From Candidatus Caenarcanales bacterium (GTDB lineage Bacteria; Cyanobacteriota; Vampirovibrionia; LMEP-6097): 64,000 nucleotides of DNA. The stretch lies in the NCBI GenBank assembly GCA_013216135.1, contig JABSOS010000002.1, positions 84,299 to 148,298 of the forward strand, given 5' to 3'. The stretch's first letter is position 1, and each line of letters starts with the position of its first letter. A program made the position numbers and the translations under genes. Under the pieces are notes generated by a model, which made no database searches, was not told the DNA's origin, and saw nothing but the letters and a program-made list of their open reading frames with translations. Positions 27,921-36,665 of the stretch are shown here, in pieces.

Positions 27921-28610
27921 TTATAGCAATCCCCAGAATTTATGAGCTTGAATCCCAATTCTGCATCTAGCTGGATATATTTTAAGAATATTCAGAATCT
28001 CTTCTTGATACTTTTCTTTATTGTTCCAGTCAGGGACTAAAAAAACAGGCATCTTAGATTTAATAATATCAAGTTCTTTGAAAATCACTTCTAATAAATA
28101 CTTTCCAGCTTTTTCACTAGCAAAAACAAATTTAAGTTCATCAGCTCCTTGCCAGATTCTCTCAGATGCTGGTTTACCATTTTCACTATAAATTTCCTTA
28201 GGACTAAAAGTAATCCATAGCTTTTCAGAGCCAAGTTCATTCTTCAAATCAAAAATATCTTCTAAATACTCTCCAGTGGCAGCTGTCTCTAAGGCGACAG
28301 AAAAGCCTTTCCTGGCTAAAGCTCTTATCAAAGGTACTAAATTTTGTTCAGTTGGTTCACCACCAGTAATAACAATACGTTTAAGATTTGGATTTTTCTC
28401 ATTAAGGAAATTAAGAATCTCATCAATATCAATTTCAGCAGCAAACTCTCCACCATGCTTCCATGTAGACTTTTCATCACAGAAAAAGCATCTTACATTA
28501 CAGCCTTGAAGTCTTATAAAAAAACTAGGAACCCCTGAATGTACACCTTCTCCTTGAACTGTTTCAAAGATTTGAGCTTTATCATAAACTTTATTTACTA
28601 GTAAGTTCAC
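27921..28610 (-). CDS. queE: 7-carboxy-7-deazaguanine synthase
   Basis: This 229-residue radical SAM enzyme makes 7-carboxy-7-deazaguanine from carboxytetrahydropterin in the queuosine pathway. The cluster motif follows the QueE pattern: R-L-Q-G-C-N-V-R-C-F-F-C-D. The N-terminal V-Q-G-E-G-V-H-S-G-V-P-S-F-F-I and the glycine-rich V-I-T-G-G-E-P-T are present. Its start overlaps the queC stop by about 20 bases, showing tight coupling in the queF-queC-queE operon. Confidence 0.96.
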   Translation of the reverse strand: MNLLVNKVYDKAQIFETVQGEGVHSGVPSFFIRLQGCNVRCFFCDEKSTWKHGGEFAAEIDIDEILNFLNEKNPNLKRIVITGGEPTEQNLVPLIRALARKGFSVALETAATGEYLEDIFDLKNELGSEKLWITFSPKEIYSENGKPASERIWQGADELKFVFASEKAGKYLLEVIFKELDIIKSKMPVFLVPDWNNKEKYQEEILNILKIYPARCRIGIQAHKFWGLL

Positions 28611-29361
28611 TTATATATTCTCCTTTACTAGCTCTTATTAAAAGTGGATCTTCAACTTTAGCTTCTTGAAAACCTTTAGCTCTTAGATGACATGCATGAC
28701 ATTTACCGCACGGTGGGAAAACGCCTTGGTAGCAAGTATGCGAGTAAGCTAAAGCTTTTAAACATTCTTCACCTAAATCTTTTGCAAGACTCACTGTGTC
28801 AGCCTTCGTTAAGTACATAAGTGGAGTAATAATTTCAATACCAGTATTTTCCCCAAACAAAGCCTGGTTAACTGTTAACTCCATAGCTTTTATAAAATCT
28901 TGACGACAATCATAATAACCAGCAAAGTCAGTCTCACACACGCCTGTAACTATTTTATTAACACCATGACTATAAGCCAAATTTGCTGCAATCGTTAGAA
29001 ATAGTAAATTCCTTCCTGGGACAAAAGTATTTGCAAGCCCCGTTTCAAAGTCATCGAGTGATTCATTTTGAGGAAGTGTTACTGAGGTGTCTGTAAGAGA
29101 ACTTGCACCGCGTAAAACATTAGGAATATCAACCAAATCAAACTCCAAATCAGCCAATTCTGCTATCTTTTTTGCAGCCTCAAGTTCGATATCGTGTCTC
29201 TGACCGTAGTTAAAAGTAACTAGTTTGATATATTTTTTATAATCTGCCCTGTTTATATCAGGGTTTTCTTTTTTAAAATAATTTAGCACCCAATGAAGAC
29301 AAGTAGTACTATCTTGTCCACCAGAAAAGACAATTAAAAATTTATCTTTTACTAAGTTCAT
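28591..29361 (-). CDS. queC: 7-cyano-7-deazaguanine (preQ0) synthase
   Basis: This 256-residue PP-loop ATPase converts 7-carboxy-7-deazaguanine to preQ0 using ATP and ammonia. The PP-loop F-S-G-G-Q-D-S-T-T-C lies near residues 11-20. A zinc-binding cluster C-Y-Q-G-V-F-P-P-C-G-K-C-H-A-C is near the C-terminus. The ATG overlaps the queF stop as ATGA, so translation is coupled. Confidence 0.97.
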   Translation of the reverse strand: MNLVKDKFLIVFSGGQDSTTCLHWVLNYFKKENPDINRADYKKYIKLVTFNYGQRHDIELEAAKKIAELADLEFDLVDIPNVLRGASSLTDTSVTLPQNESLDDFETGLANTFVPGRNLLFLTIAANLAYSHGVNKIVTGVCETDFAGYYDCRQDFIKAMELTVNQALFGENTGIEIITPLMYLTKADTVSLAKDLGEECLKALAYSHTCYQGVFPPCGKCHACHLRAKGFQEAKVEDPLLIRASKGEYISELTSK

Positions 29362-29795
29362 ATCAGTTTAAATTCCTTAGCTAAATCCCTATCACCAAGA
29401 ACCACTAGTGGATTAATAGCGATACCACCACGAGGCATAAATTTACCTTTCACGACTAAAGCCTTAGCTTGTAATAGTTCCTGCAAATCATTTGCAATTT
29501 TATTAGTTACAAACTCATGAAAAATACCTTCATTACGGTAAGAAAAGAGGTAAAGCTTTAAAGCCTTACTTTCAACTAAAAAATCTTTAGGGATATATGA
29601 AATTTCAATCTGGGCAAAATCAGGCTGAGCTGTTTTGGGACATAAGCAAGTAAATTCATGACAATCTAAATTAACCACATAATCATTTTCAGTCCATAAA
29701 TTAGGTATAACCTCAAGCTTTGCTTCTTCAGGTGATTGGGGGTATTTAGTCTCAGTATTACCGAGTAAACTTAAGTTTTCAGCGCCGCTTACCAT
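29358..29795 (-). CDS. queF: preQ0 reductase (NADPH-dependent nitrile reductase)
   Basis: This 145-residue protein is a type I (unimodular) QueF of the tunnelling fold, reducing preQ0 to preQ1. The catalytic Cys lies in F-T-C-L-C-P-K-T-A-Q-P-D-F, and E-S-K-A-L-K-L-Y-L-F-S-Y-R is the substrate-binding signature. It is the first gene of queF-queC-queE. QueD and FolE are not in the window; tgt lies 5 kb away. The gene ends at TGA with TAG two codons later. No preQ1 riboswitch is recognisable in the short leader. Confidence 0.96.
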   Translation of the reverse strand: MVSGAENLSLLGNTETKYPQSPEEAKLEVIPNLWTENDYVVNLDCHEFTCLCPKTAQPDFAQIEISYIPKDFLVESKALKLYLFSYRNEGIFHEFVTNKIANDLQELLQAKALVVKGKFMPRGGIAINPLVVLGDRDLAKEFKLI

Positions 29796-29856
29796 ATCTA
29801 TAAATTTAGCATGTTATTATCTTTAAAAGCTGCTTAATCAGTGGAGTTTTGCAAAA

Positions 29857-30294
29857 ATGAAAGCTATCTTTAAAGATTTTTATGATGAACATCAAGAACT
29901 TTATTCTGAACTTGATATTCGTTTAAAAGAACTTAGTAAAAACAAGAAAGAGATTGATAAAGAACATTTATTTACTGAACTAAAAAAGCTTTTAAGTTTC
30001 ACAGAAAGTTTATTAAACGAGCACTTCTGTGAAGAAGACAAAATATACACAGAATTTACAGATAACTTAATCCCAGGTAGACTAAAAGAGCTTTTTAATA
30101 AAATCAAAGCTGATCATATTGAAATCAATGAAAAATATCAAAAACTTGATAATGCATATCAAAATCTAAAAGATCTAGATTCAACTAAAGATATTCTACA
30201 AAAACAATTACTTTTCCCGTCCTATAACTTAATTGCAACTATAAATCACCATGCTCAAAGAGAAGACAAGTTTTTTCAAGACTTGAGGGATTGA
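29857..30294 (+). CDS. Hemerythrin-like (HHE cation-binding) protein
   Basis: This 145-residue four-helix protein carries metal-ligand patterns of the HHE family: D-E-H-Q near residue 10, H-F-C-E-E-D-K near 60, D-H-I-E-I near 87 and H-H-A-Q-R-E-D near 133. Such proteins bind a di-iron centre and sense or carry oxygen or nitric oxide, or aid repair of iron centres. A TATTATCTT box lies 42 bp upstream of the start. The gene ends TGA-TAA. It is followed after 25 bp by an ATP-grasp gene. Confidence 0.8.
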   Translation: MKAIFKDFYDEHQELYSELDIRLKELSKNKKEIDKEHLFTELKKLLSFTESLLNEHFCEEDKIYTEFTDNLIPGRLKELFNKIKADHIEINEKYQKLDNAYQNLKDLDSTKDILQKQLLFPSYNLIATINHHAQREDKFFQDLRD

Positions 30295-30319
30295 TAAGTT
30301 CATGAGAGAATCTGTGTAG

Positions 30320-31582
30320 ATGGATTCGATAAAAGTTTTAGTAATAGGGTCTTCCGCGTTTGCAAATAATATAATTGCAAAATTACTAAAAGATAAAAAT
30401 ACTCAAGAATTAGAAATCATTTCAGTCACTGATAAAGAGACTATATTTAATCATGTTGAACCTATAATTATTCCTAATTTTGATATTGATAAAATTATTG
30501 AAATCGCCTTAGCAAGAAGAGTTAGCCTAACCATCCCATGTGAAGCAAGTTTATTTTCATTAGGAATAGTAGATAAGTTCAAAGAACTAGGTTTAAATAT
30601 ATTTGGACCAGACCAAGCAAGCTCAAGGCTTGAAAGCTCAAAATTCTTCTTTAAAGAATTTACTCACTCTCACTCAATCCCTAGTCCTAACTACGCTAGT
30701 TTTGAGAGTAAAGAAATGTCACTAGTTTATTTACAGAATATCCAATACCCTGTGCTAATTCAGCCTGATAATTTATTTGAAAGAGAATATGAAAACAAAC
30801 AATTCATAGCTGAAAATTTTGAAGAAGCAAAATCTTTTGTTGAGCTTTATTACTCTAAACTATATCTTTGCAATAGCGCTAAAAGATTGATTATTGAAGA
30901 ATATTCAAAATCAGATCATATAAGCTTTACCGTAATCTATGACGGAGATAACGCTTTTAGCTTAGTTCCGATTAAGAATAATTATGAATTTAACAAACTT
31001 AGCTTTTCTTTTAGTGAAATGACTGCTTTCAGCTCAGAAGACACTTTAAGCCCAATTATTATCGATAAAATCAGTCAAAAAATCATCCAACCATGTATAG
31101 ATGGCTTTAGAAAGTTAAAACTTAAATACTCTGGATTTATAAACTTTAACTGTAAAGTACATGAAGAGAATGATAGGGTTGAACTTTTAAGTATCAATAG
31201 CTGCCTTAGTGATTTAAACTCTGAGATAAGCTTACAACTACTAGATGAAAACTTATTTGATTTACTTTTTGCTTGCTCACAAAGTAAGCTTGCCTTTTAC
31301 CGAGAAGGTTTACATAGAAAAGCTGAAGCAGCAGTTGCGTATAATCTAATCTATGATTACTCGATATTAAGCTCAATCACAGATGAAGAAATAGAGAGCT
31401 TAGAAGAAAAAGCAAACACTTTAGGTTATAAACTACAGATTAAGAATCGCTTTGATGAAATTAACCATAGAGACTTGATCCAAATTATAAATTTTGCAAA
31501 TAATCAATTTGAAGCCAAGAGCTTTGCCCAAAAAACCATTAAAGAGCTTAACTTAGCAGGCAAAGAATACATCAAGGAGTGA
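30320..31582 (+). CDS. Divergent PurD-like ATP-grasp protein
   Basis: This 420-residue protein has the length and order of phosphoribosylamine-glycine ligase: an N-terminal Rossmann-like strand K-V-L-V-I-G-S-S, a block resembling G-I-V-D-A-F, then I-F-G-P-D-Q-A-S-S-R-L-E-S-S-K, and a central ATP-grasp region. However, the expected G-G-R-E-H-A after the first strand is S-S-A-F-A-N-N, and the Gly-rich G-P-x-x-G-M-G block is replaced by A-F-S-S-E-D-T-L. The enzyme is therefore probably inactive as PurD or altered in substrate. It stops at TGA inside a long hairpin. Confidence 0.65.
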   Translation: MDSIKVLVIGSSAFANNIIAKLLKDKNTQELEIISVTDKETIFNHVEPIIIPNFDIDKIIEIALARRVSLTIPCEASLFSLGIVDKFKELGLNIFGPDQASSRLESSKFFFKEFTHSHSIPSPNYASFESKEMSLVYLQNIQYPVLIQPDNLFEREYENKQFIAENFEEAKSFVELYYSKLYLCNSAKRLIIEEYSKSDHISFTVIYDGDNAFSLVPIKNNYEFNKLSFSFSEMTAFSSEDTLSPIIIDKISQKIIQPCIDGFRKLKLKYSGFINFNCKVHEENDRVELLSINSCLSDLNSEISLQLLDENLFDLLFACSQSKLAFYREGLHRKAEAAVAYNLIYDYSILSSITDEEIESLEEKANTLGYKLQIKNRFDEINHRDLIQIINFANNQFEAKSFAQKTIKELNLAGKEYIKE

Positions 31583-31663
31583 GTTGTGAATACACCTACT
31601 GATGCGCCCCAAGCGAGCTTGGGTCCCTAAGCTCGCAGCAGATATATTCACAACTCACTCCTT
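31574..31663. repeat. Nested-dyad element: 19-bp perfect inverted repeat enclosing two mutually exclusive hairpins
   Basis: The arms 31574-31592 and 31645-31663 are perfect complements (aaggagtgagttgtgaata and its reverse complement). Inside is a GC-rich core with stem A (CCCAAG 31608-31613 / CTTGGG 31618-31623, CGAG loop) and stem B (GCGAGCTT 31613-31620 / AAGCTCGC 31629-31636), which share bases and cannot form together. The left arm carries AAGGAG followed by GTG at 31586, opening a 14-codon frame to TAA at 31630. It could be an attenuator for the hemA-like gene 110 bp downstream, a terminator, or a miniature mobile element. No target duplication is evident. Confidence 0.55.
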
Positions 31664-31775
31664 AATATAAAAACCCCAGCTAAGGTTTGATATGGATTTA
31701 TCTTTGTGAATTTATAAAGATAAAAATCTAAAATAATTTTATAATATAAACAAGAAATACATTAATTTAGTAATC

Positions 31776-32870
31776 TTGAAAAATTTAATATACCTAGGCA
31801 CATCAATAATTAACCAGAGAAGCAACCCACTTGCATCTAAGCTTAGGTATTGTACAGCTAGAGAACTAAGTAAAATTAAAGTTTCACACGATGACTACGA
31901 AGCTTTTTTAAATTATTTAAAGCAAGAGAATAAAGAAATTAAAGAGATAGCTTTAATTTCAACTTGTAATCGTTTTGAATTTGTTATTTTTCTTCATGAG
32001 CATATTGATGGACTCGACGCTGCAGCAGATAAAATCAAAAGTTCAATATTCAGATTTCTTGAAAAAGAATTTGAGATGTCACTATTATTTGAAAATGAAG
32101 CTAGGCTTCAAATTTTAAGAACTTATTGTGGTTTGAATAGTGGTCTAGTAGGAGAATCTGAAATTTGTTTACAAGTGAGCGGTGCTTTTAAACAAGCTAT
32201 TAATTTAGGACTGTTAGAAGAACATGGGTTAGAGCTATTAAAAGAAGCTCAAATTTTAAGAAACTTTTTTAATGAAGAAATTTATCTAAAGCCAATCTCT
32301 TATTGTGAAATTGCTATAGAGAAAGCTTTTAGAAGCTTATCATTAATATCTCCTCTTAAATCAGTTTGTATTTTAGGTTCTGGTAGTACTGCCATCCAAT
32401 CAGGCTTAGCTTTAGTGAAAAATAAAATTCCAGCATCTAATATAACTCTTATCCATAGGGTAAGTTCATCCTCTCAACAAATCGAATACTTTAAATCTAA
32501 ACGAGAATTAGATGGAATGAATTTTGTTCGTTCTAAGAAACACGGATATAAAACCCCTAAAATTGCAAATTTATGTTCAGTAAACGATTTGATAGTTTTT
32601 GGGATTGATGCAAAAAACCCTGTTGTAGAATTTCCAGAAAGATGTAATCAAGTAATATTTGACTTTAATTCCAATCCTTCATGCAGCTTCTCTAGCAATA
32701 GAAAACATGAAAACTATTTCCCACTAAATGACCTTGACGCATTTGTTCGTGAATATTCTTACAGACAGAATAATGACTTTGAATTATCTTCAAGATTGAA
32801 TTTTGGTGAAAGATATATTCAACACCATATTAAAAATAACGTTAAAACCTTTTCTTCCAGCTTAGTTTAG
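31776..32870 (+). CDS. hemA: Glutamyl-tRNA reductase-like protein
   Basis: This 364-residue protein has the family motifs: I-S-T-C-N-R-F-E with nucleophile C64; G-L-N-S-G-L-V-G-E-S-E-I, matching the substrate-binding G-L-x-S-x-V-x-G-E-x-Q-I block; and a Rossmann motif I-L-G-S-G-S-T. GluTR reduces glutamyl-tRNA to glutamate-1-semialdehyde, the first step of C5 tetrapyrrole synthesis. It is shorter and more divergent than typical enzymes (about 420 aa), with a reduced dimerisation tail. No other heme gene is adjacent. The start is TTG. Its end overlaps the pentapeptide gene tail-to-tail by 29 bp. Confidence 0.82.
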   Translation: MKNLIYLGTSIINQRSNPLASKLRYCTARELSKIKVSHDDYEAFLNYLKQENKEIKEIALISTCNRFEFVIFLHEHIDGLDAAADKIKSSIFRFLEKEFEMSLLFENEARLQILRTYCGLNSGLVGESEICLQVSGAFKQAINLGLLEEHGLELLKEAQILRNFFNEEIYLKPISYCEIAIEKAFRSLSLISPLKSVCILGSGSTAIQSGLALVKNKIPASNITLIHRVSSSSQQIEYFKSKRELDGMNFVRSKKHGYKTPKIANLCSVNDLIVFGIDAKNPVVEFPERCNQVIFDFNSNPSCSFSSNRKHENYFPLNDLDAFVREYSYRQNNDFELSSRLNFGERYIQHHIKNNVKTFSSSLV

Positions 32871-34464
32871 ATTTGTTAACCCATTCTGGTAAGCTTGCTG
32901 CTCTATGAGATTTATCTGCTGCTTCTAACTGTTCAATAGTTAATTCTTCTGCATCCTTTAACAATGCTTTTTGTACTTGAGCATGACTAAAGTTTGCATT
33001 TTGAACATTTGCTCCTCTAAAGTTTGCTCCATGTAAAATTGCTTCCTCAAAATTCACTCCTGTTAAATCAGCACCTCTAAAATCTACAGCAGTAAGGTTT
33101 GCGCCTTTAAAATTAGCATTCTTCAGCTTCGCCTGACTAAAGTTAGCACCTAAAAGAAATGCATCCCTGAAGTTAGTACTAAAAGCTAAAGCCCCATTAA
33201 ACTGGGCTTCTTTCATCTCAATTTCCTTAAAATTAACCCCAGCAAGAAAACTCTTAGTAAAGTTAGCAAGTTCCCCTTTAGCTCCATAGAAATTAGCATT
33301 CGTTAGATCAGTCTCAATAAATTTCACATGGCAAACCTTAGACCTGATAAAACTAGAATCCCTTAGATCTGCTAAACTCAAATCAGAGCCTTCTAACTGC
33401 GCCCCTCTAAACTGAGCATCCTCAATATAAACACCCATTAAATTTACCCCTTTCATGTTACTTTGGATAAATTTATTTAAATATTTAAAATCTACAGACC
33501 TTAAATCTAAACCTGATAGATTTATTTTTTCAGTATATTCAGTTCCCCTAGCAGAAACTTTGCCTAAATCTTGCTCTTCTAATATAAGTAATAACTGGTC
33601 ATTTGTTATTAAACCAGGATACTTATCGCTCATAATAATTTCTTTTTTCTTTTCATGATGGTGATGAAGAGGAAGATCTGTATGATCTAAATATTTCTCT
33701 GGATGCTTAACATAGTTACGGATTATATCCTTAACCTCTTCGTTAAATGGACCTTTAACACCTTCTGGTAATTTTCTATTAATTTTTATATAGCCTATTA
33801 GGTGTTTATAATCTTCCTGGTCATCAAACTTTAAAGACCAAACAAAAAATACAATTCCACCAATAAGCCCTATCACAATAAGCAACTGTAGTAGCTTACT
33901 CTTAGCAATTGCTTCAAAATCACTGACAGTGTTTACTTGATATTTTATATACTTATCAAAACGTTCAAAAACATTTCTAGAGTTTATTCTTTCTAAAAAC
34001 TCTTCATCAGTTAAAGCTTCATCAACTATCGTCAGGTCTTTTGATAGACTTTCTTTGATTTGTTTGATACTTGCTTGAGTCTCTTCAGCATCTTTAGAAT
34101 CTTTACTTGGCTTATCAGCTTCTGACTTAGGAGCTTGCCCTTCTTCAGCAGCAGAAGCTTCTTCCTTAGGGTTAGAATCACTCTCCTCTGAACTATCTTC
34201 TGTTTCAGACTCCTCAGCTTTATCCTCAGAGTCAGATTCCACCTCTCCAGAATCAGCTTCTTCCTCTTCAGAATCATAAGTGGGACCTTCAGAAGCCTCT
34301 TCCTCAGAATCTTCTACTTCTCCAGTTTCATCTTCACCCACGTCAGTATCCTGCTCAGGAGTATCCTCAGCATTAACTTCTTCTGTCTCAGGTGCAGCTT
34401 CTTGATTATCTTCAGTTTGTTCTTCGTCTAAATCAGGAACTGCTTCTAGTTCTTCATCAGGCAT
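32842..34464 (-). CDS. Acidic membrane-anchored pentapeptide-repeat protein
   Basis: This 540-residue protein has three parts. Residues 1-130 are an extremely Glu/Asp/Ser-rich, probably disordered tail. Residues about 190-212 are a single membrane helix (LLIVIGLIGGIVFFVWSL). Residues about 310-500 are pentapeptide repeats of the A-[ND]-[LF]-x-x type that should form a right-handed quadrilateral beta-helix. No enzyme domain is seen. The topology, with the charged tail on one side of the membrane and the beta-helix on the other, suggests a scaffold. It lies 6 bp downstream of tgt on the same strand. Confidence 0.8.
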   Translation of the reverse strand: MPDEELEAVPDLDEEQTEDNQEAAPETEEVNAEDTPEQDTDVGEDETGEVEDSEEEASEGPTYDSEEEEADSGEVESDSEDKAEESETEDSSEESDSNPKEEASAAEEGQAPKSEADKPSKDSKDAEETQASIKQIKESLSKDLTIVDEALTDEEFLERINSRNVFERFDKYIKYQVNTVSDFEAIAKSKLLQLLIVIGLIGGIVFFVWSLKFDDQEDYKHLIGYIKINRKLPEGVKGPFNEEVKDIIRNYVKHPEKYLDHTDLPLHHHHEKKKEIIMSDKYPGLITNDQLLLILEEQDLGKVSARGTEYTEKINLSGLDLRSVDFKYLNKFIQSNMKGVNLMGVYIEDAQFRGAQLEGSDLSLADLRDSSFIRSKVCHVKFIETDLTNANFYGAKGELANFTKSFLAGVNFKEIEMKEAQFNGALAFSTNFRDAFLLGANFSQAKLKNANFKGANLTAVDFRGADLTGVNFEEAILHGANFRGANVQNANFSHAQVQKALLKDAEELTIEQLEAADKSHRAASLPEWVNKSKLSWKKRF

Positions 34465-34470
34465 TCATAT

Positions 34471-35571
34471 TTAGCTATTAAGGTACTTATCTGGATTAAA
34501 GGTACCATCTATAATATTCCCTCTAATTTGCTTAGCTAAATTTATCAAATAGGTCAAATTATGTATACTAAGCAAGGTTGCAGCCGTAGTCTCATTCACT
34601 TTCCATAGATGTCGGATATATGCTTTAGAGTGATTAGTGCACGCATAGCACTCACAACCTTCTACTAATGGACTAAAGTCTTCAGTGTATCTTTGATTTT
34701 TTATTTGAAGTCTATTTCCATCCTTATCAAAGAAACTTCCATGCCTTGCTATTCGAGTAGGCATAACGCAGTCAAACATATCAATTCCAGCCGCTATAGC
34801 TTTAACAATATCTTCCTTAGTCCCAATTCCCATCAAGTATCTAGGTTTATTTTCAGGGAGTAAAGGAGTCGTATACTCTACAATCCTATCTATATCTTCT
34901 CTAGATTCACCGACAGAAACACCACCTATCGCAAAGCCAGGGACATCTTTAGAGCAAATATAATCCACACTTTCTTTTCGAAGATCTTCATAAATTCCAC
35001 CCTGAACTATTAGAAATAGTGCTTGATCAGCTGCTCTTTTATGAGCAGAGACACATCTATCAGCCCAAGCGTGGGTTCTTTGCATAGCTTCTTTAGTTTC
35101 TTCATAGCTAGAATTACCCTGAGGGCAATGATCAAAAGCCATGATAATATCAGCCCCTAATTTATTTTGAGAATCAATAGAAACCTCTGGGCTCATAAAA
35201 TGCTTCTGACCAGTAATCGTGTCTATAAACTCAGCACCTTCATCTGAGATCTTACATTTATTAATTCTCATCTGCGAAAAGATCTGGAAACCACCAGAGT
35301 CAGTAAGAAAAGGCATATGAAAATTAGTCCACTTATGAAGTCCACCTGCTTTAGCGATTAAATCTGGACCTGGTCTTAAAAATAAGTGATAGTTATTAGC
35401 AAGTGTAATCTCAGCACCAGTAGCTTCTACTTGACCATAAGTCATAGCTTTTACCGTACTTTGAGTGCCTACAGGCATGAAAACAGGAGTCTCAATTTCA
35501 CCATGAGGAGTAGAAATCACCCCAGCTCTTGCTTTTTTATCTTTTGCGATTAATTTATAGCTAACTGCCAC
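34471..35571 (-). CDS. tgt: Queuine/preQ1 tRNA-guanine transglycosylase
   Basis: This 366-residue TIM-barrel enzyme exchanges guanine-34 for preQ1 in tRNAs with GUN anticodons. F-L-T-D-S-G-G-F-Q, I-M-A-F-D-H-C, G-G-V-S-V-G-E and the zinc motif C-E-C-Y-A-C with a downstream His are all present. With queF, queC and queE 5 kb away it supplies most of the queuosine pathway. Confidence 0.97.
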   Translation of the reverse strand: MAVSYKLIAKDKKARAGVISTPHGEIETPVFMPVGTQSTVKAMTYGQVEATGAEITLANNYHLFLRPGPDLIAKAGGLHKWTNFHMPFLTDSGGFQIFSQMRINKCKISDEGAEFIDTITGQKHFMSPEVSIDSQNKLGADIIMAFDHCPQGNSSYEETKEAMQRTHAWADRCVSAHKRAADQALFLIVQGGIYEDLRKESVDYICSKDVPGFAIGGVSVGESREDIDRIVEYTTPLLPENKPRYLMGIGTKEDIVKAIAAGIDMFDCVMPTRIARHGSFFDKDGNRLQIKNQRYTEDFSPLVEGCECYACTNHSKAYIRHLWKVNETTAATLLSIHNLTYLINLAKQIRGNIIDGTFNPDKYLNS

Positions 35572-35752
35572 AAAAAACTAGCTTAGCATGCAAAATCACA
35601 AAGAAAGTATCACGAAATACAAATTTAGTGTAAATTTAACCTAGAAATAAACTTTGTATATTTATAAGATTTTTTTCAAATTTTTTATCAATTATTTTTC
35701 TTACAGCCCTTTTTATATTCAGAAGCAGTAAACAGCTTCAAGGGAGAGAAAA

Positions 35753-36460
35753 ATGTCACTAGAAAGTTTATCAAATTTAACAACAGCTCAAGCACCTACT
35801 ACTAAAACTGAAAATAAAGAAGGTGTACAAAATTCAGAAAAGAATCCAGTTGACGCTATATCATCACTAGGTGCTACTTCTACAGGTGACCCTAAAATTG
35901 ATGGCTTAATGAAAATGATATTTCAGTTTTTAGGTGGTTTTCTTGGAGATAATGGAGAAAAAACTGAAAAAGCAAATACAGAAGGATTAAAACCAGATCC
36001 AGAAACATTCATAGATAGAGATGGTAATGTAATACCTCTATCAGAAAGATCGGATGAGCAGCTAAAAGAGAGTGGAGATGAAATTCTCACAAAAGAGCTA
36101 GCTGAACAATTTAAACTCTTAGGTGAAGATCCAGAAAGTAAAGATGTAGATAAAGATTTAATGGCAAAAATCATTGCAGTTCAATCAGATAGAAATGGTT
36201 TAAGTGAAACTGAAGTTAGTGAATCTATAGACAGTCTTTTAGAAGAAGCAAGCATTACTGGAGAAGAAGCTACTGAAATTAAAGCTGAACTAACCCAGGG
36301 AATTAAAAAGTTTAATGAAGGTGAAGTTGATCAATTTGGTAAAGATGGTGAAACCACAAAAGCAGAAGAAGACAGGACGGTATCAACAAAAGAATTTGAT
36401 GCTAAGGAAAGTTTACCAAGTACGACAGCTTGGGAGCAAAAAGAAGCAGTCTTAGTCTAA
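35753..36460 (+). CDS. Hypothetical acidic protein upstream of the flhA cluster
   Basis: This 235-residue protein has no signal peptide. Residues 1-40 are polar and Thr-rich. Residues about 48-66 are a short hydrophobic Gly/Phe patch (LMKMIFQFLGGFLGD). The remainder is acidic and helical. A strong AGGGAG ribosome site precedes the ATG in the same context (cttcaaggga) as the flagellin-like genes further on, and a classic terminator follows. That makes it a monocistronic, probably well-expressed gene. No family is recognised; a type III-exported protein is one possibility. Confidence 0.6.
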   Translation: MSLESLSNLTTAQAPTTKTENKEGVQNSEKNPVDAISSLGATSTGDPKIDGLMKMIFQFLGGFLGDNGEKTEKANTEGLKPDPETFIDRDGNVIPLSERSDEQLKESGDEILTKELAEQFKLLGEDPESKDVDKDLMAKIIAVQSDRNGLSETEVSESIDSLLEEASITGEEATEIKAELTQGIKKFNEGEVDQFGKDGETTKAEEDRTVSTKEFDAKESLPSTTAWEQKEAVLV

Positions 36461-36490
36461 ACATAAACAATTTACACTCGCGCACTCCAT

Positions 36491-36533
36491 AAGCCAGCCC
36501 ACCTACCAGGGCTGGCTTTCCTCATTTTTTTTT
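36491..36533 (+). terminator. Rho-independent terminator
   Basis: A perfect 10-bp GC-rich stem (aagccagccc / gggctggctt) with an eight-base loop is followed within six bases by a run of T residues. It ends the 35753-36460 transcript and insulates it from the flhA operon. Confidence 0.92.
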
Positions 36534-36665
36534 CAAAAAATATTAATTTAATAACTAAACCTTAACCAAAATCTGCTTTGATAACTCTAAAGTATAAGAA
36601 TACACATATGTCGATTTGGCATATATGATATTTGGGAATATAATATATACTAAGGAGTTAAAGTT

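Noticed and set aside
29796..29856. preQ1 riboswitch before queF
   Set aside because: The leader is only about 60 bp, AT-rich, and lacks the preQ1 aptamer core.
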